Of a DNA stretch of 64,000 nt, positions 56,339 to 64,000 are shown piece by piece (position 1 is the stretch's first letter; each line of letters begins with the position of its first letter). The notes beneath the pieces are model-generated. The model had not been told where the DNA came from and searched no databases. It saw only the letters and a list, made by a program, of their open reading frames with translations. This stretch comes from an uncultured Tenacibaculum sp. GTDB lineage: Bacteria; Bacteroidota; Bacteroidia; Flavobacteriales; Flavobacteriaceae. The stretch covers positions 124,001-188,000 of the forward strand of contig CANMWK010000010.1 of NCBI GenBank assembly GCA_947501615.1, read 5' to 3'. The position numbers and the translations under genes are program-made.

Positions 56339-59300
56339 TTATTGGAATACTACTTTTTTAGTGATAGTAGTACCTCCTTGATTAATTTGTATAAAATAAA
56401 TTCCTGTTTTTCCTAAACCATCCTTTTTTAGAGTAATAACTTTCTCGTTAAATTGTTTTTGAAAAACTTTTTTTCCTTGAATATCGAAAACACTTATTTC
56501 TGAAGTAATTTTATCAGTTAAAATAATAGAGAAATAATCATCTTTTATAGGATTAGGAAAAATAACAACTTTTCCATTAGTCGATTCATTATTATCCGTA
56601 ATAACTTTAGAAACTAAGGATTTAGTACTTGCATTAATTTGAGAAATTTTTGTTGATTTACCAGCACTACAAACAGCTCGTAAAACCAAAGTATAATCTT
56701 CATTTTCATCTAGTCCAGATATAGTTAATGGAGAAGAATTCCCACCTTTAAAAGCAAAAGCTTTTGGCGAATTAAGACTTCCTGAAAACTTCCCTTTTTT
56801 CCAAGCTCTTAATTCATATTTACTGACTCCAGATATTTCATCAAAACTCAATGTTATCGAAGTTTTAGTACTTGATGTAGTCTGAATACCTGTTATAACC
56901 GTATCAATAGCACATTTAGGGTCGGCAATAGTTATAGCATTAACTTGAGAAATTTTTGTTGATTTACCAGCACTACAAACAGCTCTTAAAACTAAAGTGT
57001 ATTCTTCACCAGGATTTAAACCAGATATAGTTAGTGGAGAAGAATCTCCTCCTTTAAAAGAAAATGCTTTTGGTGAGTTAATACTCCCAGTAAATATTCC
57101 TTTTTCCCAAGCTCTTAATTCATAGTTGCTTACACCAGTTATTTCGTCAAAAGCGAGAGTTAAAGAATTTTTAGTCTTTGTTAAGATGTTTAATCCAGTA
57201 ATTGTTGTATCAATATCACATTGAGGAGCATCTGGAATAGTAGTAGCATCAATTTGAGAAATTTCAGTTGATCCGCCTATACTACATAAGCCTCTTAAAA
57301 CTAGAGTGTATTCTTGACCTGGAGTTAAACCAGATATAGTTAATGGAGAAGAATCTCCTCCTTTAAAAGCGAATGCTTTAGGGGTATTAATGCTACCTGT
57401 GAAATTCCCTTTTTCCCAAGCTCTTAATTCATAGGTATCTACTCCAGCAATTTCGTCAAAAGTAAGAGTTAAAGAAGTTTTAGTTTTTGCTGAGATGTTT
57501 AATCCTGTAACACTAATACTAGTATCACATATAGGAGTATCTGGAACAGTAGTAACATCAATTTGAGAAATTTCAGTTGATTCACCTGCACTACATAAAC
57601 CTCTTAAGACTAAGGTATATTCTTGACCTGGGTTTAAATCAGATATAGTTAGTGGAGAAGAATCTCCTCCTTTGAAGGCGAATGCTTTAGGAGTGTTAAT
57701 ACTCCCTGTAAATTTTCCTTTTTCCCAAACTCTCAATTCATAAGAATCTACACCCTTAACTTCGTTAAAAGCTACAGTTATTGATGTTTTAGTGCTAGTT
57801 GTAGCTGTTAACCCTGTGATAACCGAATCTGCATTACATAAAGGTGTATCCGATCCATCCCCTCCATCAGTTTTTTTATTCCATACCCTAACATAATCTA
57901 CATACATAGATTCTGGGAGTTCACCTAATTGTCTTCTTGCTCTTTCTGCTAAATTTTTTAAACGATCGTTATTAGGATACGTTCCTTGCGGATCAAAAGA
58001 AGTAAATGCGTTTCCTCCAAAATCTACAAAAGGCACTCTCATTCCTAAAGATAAAATAACTCTTAATGGTAATTTACTCCAATGTTTATTTTTTAAAGTT
58101 TTTCCTACTTTTTTACCATCAACAAAAAAGCTGATTTCTTCTTTTGTAATTTCACATCCATAGGTATGCCAGTCTTTTCTTGGATCAAATCCAAGTTCAT
58201 ATTTGTTTAATTGTTCTTCAGGATTTCTTTTTGGTCTTACCCATCTTCTTCTATTACCATCTTTAAAAGCAATATGTAAGTTAGATTCTGTATCCTCTAT
58301 AAGATCTTGTTTGTTATCATGAAAATCGTGTTGTTGTAATTCTTGAATGTCGATTTCAGTATAAATAACATCACCAGGGCCAGGATTTGCATCAAAGAAT
58401 TTACTATACAACCAGAAAGCAGGACATAAACCTCTGGCACGATCAATTCCTCCGTTAAATGGGTGCGGATTATCGTTGTCTATATCTGCTCCTCTTATTA
58501 CAGCCTCAACATAACCTTCAAAATTTGCAGGTAATGATTTCTGAGATTGAAGACAACCTGCATTATAAAATTTACCATTAACAGCAATTGAAGTACCATT
58601 TCTGTTTTTACCATTATATCTAGCTGTTATTTTAGCTGCACCTCTATTAAAATAATTACCTTCTGCTACATTGTTAGAATTGGTTAAATTCCATGCAGCA
58701 ATATTTGGTAAGTTATTTGTTTCTTCCCATTTTTTAGACCAGTTAACAGTTCCATTGTTAAATTCGTCTGACATGTTTTCTATCAAAACAAACTCATCGT
58801 TAGGATTTGTTGTCTTTAATGGTGTTTTTGTCGTAGGTGTAGGTGGAGGAGTGATTACTTGTGCTTTTTTATTCCATACCCTAACATAATCTACATACAT
58901 AGATTCTGGGAGTTCACCTAATTGTTTTCTTGCTCTTTCTGCTAAATTTTTTAAACGATCGTTATTAGGATACGTTCCTTGTGGATCAAAAGAAGTAAAT
59001 GCATTTCCTCCAAAATCTACAAAAGGCACTCTCATTCCTAAAGATAAAATAACTCTTAATGGTAATTTACTCCAATGTTTATTTTTTAAAGTTTTTCCTA
59101 CTTTTTTACCATCAACAAAAAAGCTGATTTCTTCTTTTGTGATTTCACATCCATAGGTATGCCAGTCTTTTCTTGGATCAAATCCAAGTTCATATTTGTT
59201 TAATTGTTCTTCAGGGTTTCTTTTTGGCCTTACCCATCTTCTTCTATTACCATCTTTAAAAGCAATATGTAAGTTAGATTCTGTGTCTTCTACTCCATCT

Positions 59301-59884
59301 TGTATGTTATCATGAAAATCGTGTTGTTGTAATTCTTGAATATCAATTTCAGTATAAATAACATCACCAGGGCCAGGATTTGCATCAAAGAATTTACTAT
59401 ACAACCAGAAAGCAGGACATAAACCTCTGGCACGATCAATTCCTTCATTGAAAGGATGAGGATCATCATTGTCTATATCTGCTCCTCTAATTACTGCTTC
59501 GATGTAGCCTTCAAAGTTTGCAGGTAATGATTTCTGAGATTGAAGACAACCTGCATTATAAAATTTACCATTAACAGCAATTGAAGTGCCATTTCCGTTT
59601 TTACCATTATATCTAGCTGTTATTTTAGCTGCACCTCTATTAAAATAATTACCTTCTGCTACATTATTAGAATTGGTTAAATTCCATGCAGCAATATTTG
59701 GTAAGTTATTTGTTTCTTCCCATTTGCTAGACCAGTTAATCGTTCCATTGTTAAATTCGTCTGACATATCTTCCATCAAAACAAATTCATCGTTAGGATT
59801 TGTTGTCTTTAATGGTTTTTGCCCATGTAACTTAACAAAAGATATTGTTAGTAGTAGAATGGTTAAAAAATTAAAGTTTCTCAT
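56339..59884 (-). CDS. Secreted double-GH16 hydrolase with four Fn3 units and T9SS tail
   Basis: An 1181-aa protein with a signal peptide. Two GH16 domains, about residues 25-340 and 355-670, are each complete with the catalytic motif EIDIQE (Glu179/Asp181/Glu184 and Glu510/Asp512/Glu515) and carry only 12 differences by my count. They share EFNNGT, WKEE/WEETNNLPNIAAWNL and GLCPAFWLYSKFFDANPGPGDVIYTE. The family includes agarases, porphyranases, carrageenases and laminarinases; the substrate is not fixed by sight, but agar-type galactan fits the locus. Four Fn3-type units (about 680-1085) and a T9SS sorting domain (VIFPNPIKDDYF...) follow. Double catalytic domains increase local activity on solid substrate. 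The near identity suggests a recent tandem duplication. Confidence 0.9.
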   Translation of the reverse strand: MRNFNFLTILLLTISFVKLHGQKPLKTTNPNDEFVLMEDMSDEFNNGTINWSSKWEETNNLPNIAAWNLTNSNNVAEGNYFNRGAAKITARYNGKNGNGTSIAVNGKFYNAGCLQSQKSLPANFEGYIEAVIRGADIDNDDPHPFNEGIDRARGLCPAFWLYSKFFDANPGPGDVIYTEIDIQELQQHDFHDNIQDGVEDTESNLHIAFKDGNRRRWVRPKRNPEEQLNKYELGFDPRKDWHTYGCEITKEEISFFVDGKKVGKTLKNKHWSKLPLRVILSLGMRVPFVDFGGNAFTSFDPQGTYPNNDRLKNLAERARKQLGELPESMYVDYVRVWNKKAQVITPPPTPTTKTPLKTTNPNDEFVLIENMSDEFNNGTVNWSKKWEETNNLPNIAAWNLTNSNNVAEGNYFNRGAAKITARYNGKNRNGTSIAVNGKFYNAGCLQSQKSLPANFEGYVEAVIRGADIDNDNPHPFNGGIDRARGLCPAFWLYSKFFDANPGPGDVIYTEIDIQELQQHDFHDNKQDLIEDTESNLHIAFKDGNRRRWVRPKRNPEEQLNKYELGFDPRKDWHTYGCEITKEEISFFVDGKKVGKTLKNKHWSKLPLRVILSLGMRVPFVDFGGNAFTSFDPQGTYPNNDRLKNLAERARRQLGELPESMYVDYVRVWNKKTDGGDGSDTPLCNADSVITGLTATTSTKTSITVAFNEVKGVDSYELRVWEKGKFTGSINTPKAFAFKGGDSSPLTISDLNPGQEYTLVLRGLCSAGESTEISQIDVTTVPDTPICDTSISVTGLNISAKTKTSLTLTFDEIAGVDTYELRAWEKGNFTGSINTPKAFAFKGGDSSPLTISGLTPGQEYTLVLRGLCSIGGSTEISQIDATTIPDAPQCDIDTTITGLNILTKTKNSLTLAFDEITGVSNYELRAWEKGIFTGSINSPKAFSFKGGDSSPLTISGLNPGEEYTLVLRAVCSAGKSTKISQVNAITIADPKCAIDTVITGIQTTSSTKTSITLSFDEISGVSKYELRAWKKGKFSGSLNSPKAFAFKGGNSSPLTISGLDENEDYTLVLRAVCSAGKSTKISQINASTKSLVSKVITDNNESTNGKVVIFPNPIKDDYFSIILTDKITSEISVFDIQGKKVFQKQFNEKVITLKKDGLGKTGIYFIQINQGGTTITKKVVFQ
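57872..58822. repeat. Tandem GH16-coding duplication, downstream copy (second domain)
   Basis: These 951 bases match 58865-59815 at a constant offset of 993 (331 codons), with scattered substitutions and no net indel. They code for the second GH16 domain. Confidence 0.9.
58865..59815. repeat. Tandem GH16-coding duplication, upstream copy (first domain)
   Basis: This copy codes for the first GH16 domain of the same protein. A 42-base spacer (coding a Pro/Thr-rich linker) separates the copies. Confidence 0.9.
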
Positions 59885-59901
59885 AATTATATTTTGAAAT
59901 A

Positions 59902-59946
59902 GGAGTATCCATTTAATTCTCTGCTTTGTATTAATATGGACACTCC
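59902..59946 (-). terminator. Hairpin between two secreted-hydrolase genes
   Basis: GGAGT/ACTCC, TCCAT/ATGGA and TAAT/ATTA pair in order to form an interrupted stem of 14 pairs. It sits between the stop of the nucleoside-hydrolase-like gene and the start of the double-GH16 gene. The T-run after it is short, so it may terminate or partly attenuate. Confidence 0.6.
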
Positions 59947-59953
59947 CTTTGTT

Positions 59954-61248
59954 TTATTGAAGTATTATTTTTTTGATTATAGTAGCTTCACCTTGCTTGA
60001 TTTTCATAAAATACATACCTGTTTTTCCAAGGTCTGTTTTTTTAAGACCAATTGTTTTTTGTTTAAACTGTTTTTGATAAACTTGTTTTCCTTGTATATC
60101 GAAAACACTTATTTCAGAAGCTGTATCATCAGCTAAAAGAATAGTAAATGTGTTGTCAACTACAGGATTAGGGAAAATATTTACAGTATTGTTTTTTGCG
60201 TTTATGTTATTATCAAAAGTTCTAGAAGCAACATTAGCTTTTACGATTCTCCAATTTTGGTTTGTATTATTAACATTAAACTGCCATAATAATAAAGAGG
60301 AGTTATTTTTAGGTCTGTCTATCACTTTGTCGCAATGTAATGGGCTAATAAAATAATCACTGCCAATTTTAGTAATTGTCCATTTTTGATGCTCACTTTT
60401 TACTTCTTTGTAGGTAGCTAAGTTTACTCTTGGGTTTTGAGCAGTTTCTCCTGCTTCACAAGCTTTAAAAGGCACTTCTAAGTATTCATTATTACGTAAG
60501 TTTTTAATGGTGTAATAATCGTTTACTTTAGTGATTTCCCATCGAGCACTGTTCGCAGAAGTACTAGCTTGGTTTACGACACTTGCGCTAGGACTGTTTA
60601 TTCTTACGGTTGCTTGTGGATTTTGAATATAATAAATTCCGTCAGTAAGTTTGTCTTGTTTTGTAGTGGCATCAATTTGAGAAATTTCAGTAGATTGTCC
60701 AACTCCACACAGTCCTCTAAGAACTAGAGTGTATTCTTGCCCCGGATCTAGTTCAGATATTGTTAAAGGAGAAGAGCTTCCACCTTTAAAAGCAACAGCT
60801 TTAGGAGTATTAATACTACCAGTAAACTGTCCTTTAGGCCATGCTCTTAACTCATAGGAACTAGCTCCATTAATTTCATCAAAAGCAAGAGTGATAGAAG
60901 TTTTCGTACTAGCTGTAGCAGTTAATCCAGTAATTGTTGTATTGATATCACATTGAGGAGCTTCTGGAACAGTAGTTGCATCGATTTGAGAAATTTCAGT
61001 AGATTGTCCAACTCCACATAGTCCTCTAAGAACTAGAGTGTATTCTTGCCCTGCATCTAGTCCAGATATAGTTAATGGAGAAGAGTTTCCTCCTTTAAAA
61101 GCGACAGCTTTAGGAGTATTAATACTACCAGTAAACTGTCCTTTAGGCCATGCTCTTAACTCATAGGAACTAGCTCCATTAATTTCATCAAAAGCAAGAG
61201 TTATAGAAGTTTTCGTGATAGCTGTAGTATTTAATCTAGTAATTGTTG
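59954..61248. repeat. Long direct repeat, copy 2 (Fn3-Fn3-ricin-T9SS coding module)
   Basis: Counterpart of 53747-55041. An additional Fn3-type unit upstream, which is not part of the collinear match, continues the pattern to about 61560. Confidence 0.88.
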
Positions 61249-63139
61249 CATTGATATCACATTGAGGAGCTTCTGGAACAGTAGTTGCATCGATTTGAGA
61301 AATTTCAGTTGATTGTCCAACTCCACACAATCCTCTAAGAACTAATGTGTATTCTTGCCCCGCATCTAATCCAGATATTGTTAAAGGAGAAGAATTTCCA
61401 CTTTTAAAAGCAACAGCTTTTGGAGTATTAATACTACCCGTAAATTGTCCTTTAGGCCATGCTCTTAATTCATAAGCACTAGCTCCATTAATTTCATCAA
61501 AAGCAAGAGTTATAGAAGTTTTCGTGCTAGCTGTAGCATTTAATCCAGTAATTACTCCAGCATCACATGAATTAGTATTATCACCATCACCGTCGCTATC
61601 ACAATTAGTGGCTAGAGCATTTAAACCTTTTCCTGTAGGTTTCGTGTAGGTTTTAGACAGAATAAATTTATCCATTTCAAAACCATCTTCTCTCATAGAA
61701 AATGAAACAGTATGTACTCCAGCTGTTGGTACATTAATAAAAATTTTCTCTGGTTCTCCACAATGATTAGCATTGGTTCTTTGCTTACTTTCCCATGTCC
61801 ATTCATTTTTTCCTTTACACCACTGCATTTTTGTTCCTGACTCTGGCCAAGTTCCATCTATTCCAACATGAACGCCATTATCTTCAGTTCCTGTAGAGTA
61901 CGCTCTTACCCATACAAAATACTTACCTGGAGAGTTAAACTTAACTTTATAATCTACCACAGCTTTTCCTGGGTTGTTAGAAAAGTTTACTCCTCCTACT
62001 AATGGATCTCCATGTGTTACTCTTGTGTCTGGTAATAATTCAAGATATTTTCCTTTACTAGCAGACGATGCATGGCTTCCATCAGGATCTGGTTTAGGTG
62101 TATTTCCTCCATTCCCAATAACAAACCATTCTCTATCATTTGTTGCGGTTTGTTTTACAAAATCTTCTGCTTCAACAGCAACAATTCCATTTTTTTCTTC
62201 AAAAACTTTTCCTTTACATGAATCTGAGTCTGAGTCTGAGTCTGAATCAGGATTTGATCCAGTAGTATTAATTACATATCTATCCCAGAATTTCGATACA
62301 TTATCTGCTTTACTTCCGATGTTTAAAATCCACCAGTTTTCTACACAATCAGAATAATCCAACCCGTTATTTCTCATCCATGACCAATCATAAGGAACTC
62401 CTTCTGGATATCTACGTCTTACAACACGATCAGCTTCTATCCATAAATCTCTTGCTCTTTTGTTAGGAGAGGATTTTGCTTGTGCTAACCATTTGCTTTC
62501 TCTTGATCTATATCTAGGCGTATTATACGGTCCATGGTCTCCCCATTGTTCTGTAAAGTCAGCATTTCCATCATCAATGTAAAAATAGTTGGTTTTACTT
62601 CTTACATAATTCAGATCACTTGGTGTTGTCTGATCTTGATTCCATTTGCTATGTTGAACTACAATTACATTATTTTTAACTGTAGCTCCTCCAACTGCTT
62701 TAATTGCTTCGGCTACCCAGTCAGCTGTAATGTCAGATTGGCCAGCTTCTTGAACCCAAACTTTACCACCATTTCTTAAAATTGGTATTACTTTACTTGT
62801 AATATCATTTACTGCTTTATTCCAGTTTTCATCAGCATCAGTCCAGTTACTTTTACCAAATGCTAAATCAAATAATTCATCAGAATCAATAAAACGCCCA
62901 TTTTGACGACCTATAGCACCAGCTACAGCAAAATAATTAACTCCTTTAAAATCGTTATGAAGTAACATTGATCCTAATGCAGCTTGCGCATGAATATCAT
63001 CTGGGTCTGGTTTACTATCAAATTGAGCTAACAATAAATCTTTACTTTTATTGAAAGCGGGTCTTTGTGCATATACTGTTAATCCAAAACAGAATAGAAT
63101 ACATATTAATAATTTTTTGTTCATAAGTTTACTTTTCAT
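59954..63139 (-). CDS. Secreted nucleoside-hydrolase-like protein with CBM, Fn3, ricin and T9SS modules
   Basis: A 1061-aa protein with a signal peptide (LLICILFCFGLTVYAQ; an ATG five codons in is an alternative). Residues about 30-300 open with LLLAQFDSKPDPDDIHA, reminiscent of the D-x-D-xx-DD metal site of nucleoside hydrolases, and continue with an alpha/beta pattern. A Ser-Asp linker (DSDSDSDSDS), a CBM-like beta-sandwich (about 315-500), three Fn3-type units (about 530-830), a ricin-type trefoil and a T9SS tail follow. Proteins of this kind occur in polysaccharide loci with unclear roles, perhaps as a glycoside hydrolase of a not yet named family. Its last 1295 coding bases are nearly identical to those of the beta-helix gene. 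Confidence 0.72.
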   Translation of the reverse strand: MKSKLMNKKLLICILFCFGLTVYAQRPAFNKSKDLLLAQFDSKPDPDDIHAQAALGSMLLHNDFKGVNYFAVAGAIGRQNGRFIDSDELFDLAFGKSNWTDADENWNKAVNDITSKVIPILRNGGKVWVQEAGQSDITADWVAEAIKAVGGATVKNNVIVVQHSKWNQDQTTPSDLNYVRSKTNYFYIDDGNADFTEQWGDHGPYNTPRYRSRESKWLAQAKSSPNKRARDLWIEADRVVRRRYPEGVPYDWSWMRNNGLDYSDCVENWWILNIGSKADNVSKFWDRYVINTTGSNPDSDSDSDSDSCKGKVFEEKNGIVAVEAEDFVKQTATNDREWFVIGNGGNTPKPDPDGSHASSASKGKYLELLPDTRVTHGDPLVGGVNFSNNPGKAVVDYKVKFNSPGKYFVWVRAYSTGTEDNGVHVGIDGTWPESGTKMQWCKGKNEWTWESKQRTNANHCGEPEKIFINVPTAGVHTVSFSMREDGFEMDKFILSKTYTKPTGKGLNALATNCDSDGDGDNTNSCDAGVITGLNATASTKTSITLAFDEINGASAYELRAWPKGQFTGSINTPKAVAFKSGNSSPLTISGLDAGQEYTLVLRGLCGVGQSTEISQIDATTVPEAPQCDINATITRLNTTAITKTSITLAFDEINGASSYELRAWPKGQFTGSINTPKAVAFKGGNSSPLTISGLDAGQEYTLVLRGLCGVGQSTEISQIDATTVPEAPQCDINTTITGLTATASTKTSITLAFDEINGASSYELRAWPKGQFTGSINTPKAVAFKGGSSSPLTISELDPGQEYTLVLRGLCGVGQSTEISQIDATTKQDKLTDGIYYIQNPQATVRINSPSASVVNQASTSANSARWEITKVNDYYTIKNLRNNEYLEVPFKACEAGETAQNPRVNLATYKEVKSEHQKWTITKIGSDYFISPLHCDKVIDRPKNNSSLLLWQFNVNNTNQNWRIVKANVASRTFDNNINAKNNTVNIFPNPVVDNTFTILLADDTASEISVFDIQGKQVYQKQFKQKTIGLKKTDLGKTGMYFMKIKQGEATIIKKIILQ
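62220..62250. repeat. Hexanucleotide microsatellite coding a Ser-Asp linker
   Basis: About five in-phase TCTGAG/TCTGAA units code for the Asp-Ser run that joins the N-terminal domain and the CBM-like domain of the nucleoside-hydrolase-like protein. Unit gain or loss would keep the frame. Confidence 0.75.
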
Positions 63140-63236
63140 TTTAATTACATTTTTGGGATTTAATAAAGTTTAGGTTGCATTTTTATATAAGAATATTATG
63201 ATGTTCTAATTTTAATCTGTACTCGTTTTTAAAATA

Positions 63237-63280
63237 ACTGTAGGGTGTTCTATTCTGTAAAGAATAGAACATTCTACAGT
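63237..63280. repeat. Long interrupted inverted repeat
   Basis: ACTGTAG and CTACAGT form an outer 7-bp stem, and GTTCTATTCT and AGAATAGAAC an inner perfect 10-bp stem with a GTAA loop; three unpaired bases lie on each side between them. It lies upstream of the 59954-63139 gene; no T-run follows on either strand. Confidence 0.8.
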
Positions 63281-63307
63281 CTGTTTATAGGTAAATGAAG
63301 GGTAAGG

Positions 63308-63339
63308 CTCTATCTATACGTGCGTGTGTACAGATAGAG
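63308..63339 (-). terminator. Hairpin after the ricin-domain gene
   Basis: CTCTATCT (63308-63315) pairs with AGATAGAG (63332-63339), with TAC/GTA pairing possible inside. It lies about 40 bases after the stop of the ricin-domain gene on the minus strand. No clear T-run follows. Confidence 0.5.
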
Positions 63340-63377
63340 TTAAGAAAATTAGTTTAGCTAAATTTGTTAAAAATTAT

Positions 63378-64000
63378 TTATAGGATTATTAATTTTGAAA
63401 TAATTCCTTTCGTTGTAGAAATAATGTAAATACCACTTGATAAATCACTAACAGAGATACTTGATTGTTGCATGACAAGCTCTTTTACTTTAATACCTGA
63501 TATTGTATAAATGCTAATTTTTTCACCTATAATTTTTCCTTTAAAATTTAAAACTTCTGTTGTAGGATTTGGGTAAATTGTGATAGGTTCATCAGTATTT
63601 TCTTGTAATGTTGCTATAGCTTTCTCTGTGGGTACTATTTGTTTATTTGAAGAAATAGGTGTTACTTTCCATTTCTGATTAGCATTACTTGGTTCGTGAA
63701 AAAATGTGATAACATTAGTGTTTAATTCTCCTTTGTTACGATCTAAACCTTGGTTCGCACAGTGTGCTGGTATTAAACTATAATAGCTGCCATTTTTAAC
63801 TACTTTCCAACGTTGATGGTTTCCAGTAGCTCTAGTATATGTTGAAACAGCTGTACCATTTTCACATTTAGCAAAAGGGACTTCAAGGTATCTTTCTGTT
63901 TTTTCGTTTTTAAGAGTGTAAATGTTATTTGAAATATGTGTAAACATCCACATTTGATTTTTCCTAAAGAAAGGATTAAACATTATTGCCAGATGATTAT
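63378..64000 (-). CDS. Ricin-domain/T9SS C-terminus of a secreted protein, 5' end outside window
   Basis: The frame stays open to the right edge, so the ATG at 63983 is probably internal and this is the 3' end of a larger gene. The visible part is a ricin-type beta-trefoil (RYLEVPFAKCENG, NHQRWKVV, NQKWKVT), closely like the trefoils in the two neighbouring proteins, then a short linker and a T9SS sorting domain (ITIYPNPTTEVL ... LSSGIYIIST). The missing N-terminal part is expected to be a catalytic or binding domain for polysaccharide. It belongs to the same cluster of T9SS-exported modular enzymes. Confidence 0.8.
   Translation of the reverse strand, partial: NHLAIMFNPFFRKNQMWMFTHISNNIYTLKNEKTERYLEVPFAKCENGTAVSTYTRATGNHQRWKVVKNGSYYSLIPAHCANQGLDRNKGELNTNVITFFHEPSNANQKWKVTPISSNKQIVPTEKAIATLQENTDEPITIYPNPTTEVLNFKGKIIGEKISIYTISGIKVKELVMQQSSISVSDLSSGIYIISTTKGIISKLIIL

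Noticed and set aside
61974..62357. Plus-strand ORF of 127 codons
   Set aside because: Antisense shadow of the nucleoside-hydrolase-like gene, no coding character.
63378..63983. Complete 201-aa ricin-domain gene starting at ATG 63983
   Set aside because: The frame is open to the window edge and no signal peptide follows the ATG, so it is a 3' fragment.

Overview
The window looks like the chromosome of a marine, agar- or porphyran-degrading flavobacterium (Bacteroidota). Reasons: AT-rich DNA with short A/T-rich spacers, Bacteroidota-type -7 boxes (TAnnTTTG), many type IX secretion (T9SS) C-terminal sorting domains, SprB-type repeats, and red-algal galactan enzymes. No tRNA, rRNA, CRISPR array, transposase or phage gene was recognised.

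Region 1 (1-12187) is a red-algal galactan utilisation locus. It holds a GH50-type exo-beta-agarase (cut by the left edge), a PhoD-like metallophosphoesterase, a formylglycine sulfatase, a GH16 agarase/porphyranase lipoprotein and an AraC regulator. Divergent from the regulator is a block of cytochrome P450, 2Fe-2S ferredoxin, FAD ferredoxin reductase, zinc alcohol dehydrogenase and esterase. This block matches the known oxidative demethylation route for 6-O-methyl-D-galactose of porphyran, in which formaldehyde is released.

Region 2 (12455-43101) is the most unusual part. A secreted HExxH protein and a membrane-anchored LuxR regulator are followed by a divergent, roughly 27-kb collinear gene set. 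Its members are a 1561-aa exported protein of unknown family, a fibronectin-III protein, a 3167-aa SprB-repeat adhesin with a T9SS tail, a beta-barrel protein with a charged helical tail, and a 2445-aa multidomain protein. The last carries a TANFOR-like/Fn3 surface N-terminus, a metzincin motif, an HG...SC caspase-like motif pair, a TNT-like (NAD glycohydrolase) domain and a C-terminal WHH nuclease. Two small genes, the first SUKH-like, follow as likely immunity genes, then a terminator. I read this as a polymorphic toxin system built on surface-adhesin machinery, with two candidate warheads and two candidate immunity proteins. Composition shifts to more AT-rich DNA just after the metzincin domain, as expected for an exchangeable toxin end.

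Region 3 (43233-51246) is a mixed, mostly minus-strand housekeeping or accessory stretch: MORN-like protein, ten-copy 20-bp tandem repeat, mogA, MBL-fold hydrolase, SAM methyltransferase, two hypotheticals, rhomboid protease and FISUMP protein.

Region 4 (51513-64000) encodes large secreted modular proteins with T9SS tails: a GH5-like hydrolase, a beta-helix protein, a protein with two nearly identical GH16 domains, a nucleoside-hydrolase-like protein and the 3' end of a ricin-domain protein. Three share Fn3-type modules; ricin-type modules occur in the beta-helix, nucleoside-hydrolase-like and edge proteins. About 1.3 kb of the beta-helix and nucleoside-hydrolase-like genes is nearly identical at DNA level, pointing to recent duplication or gene conversion.
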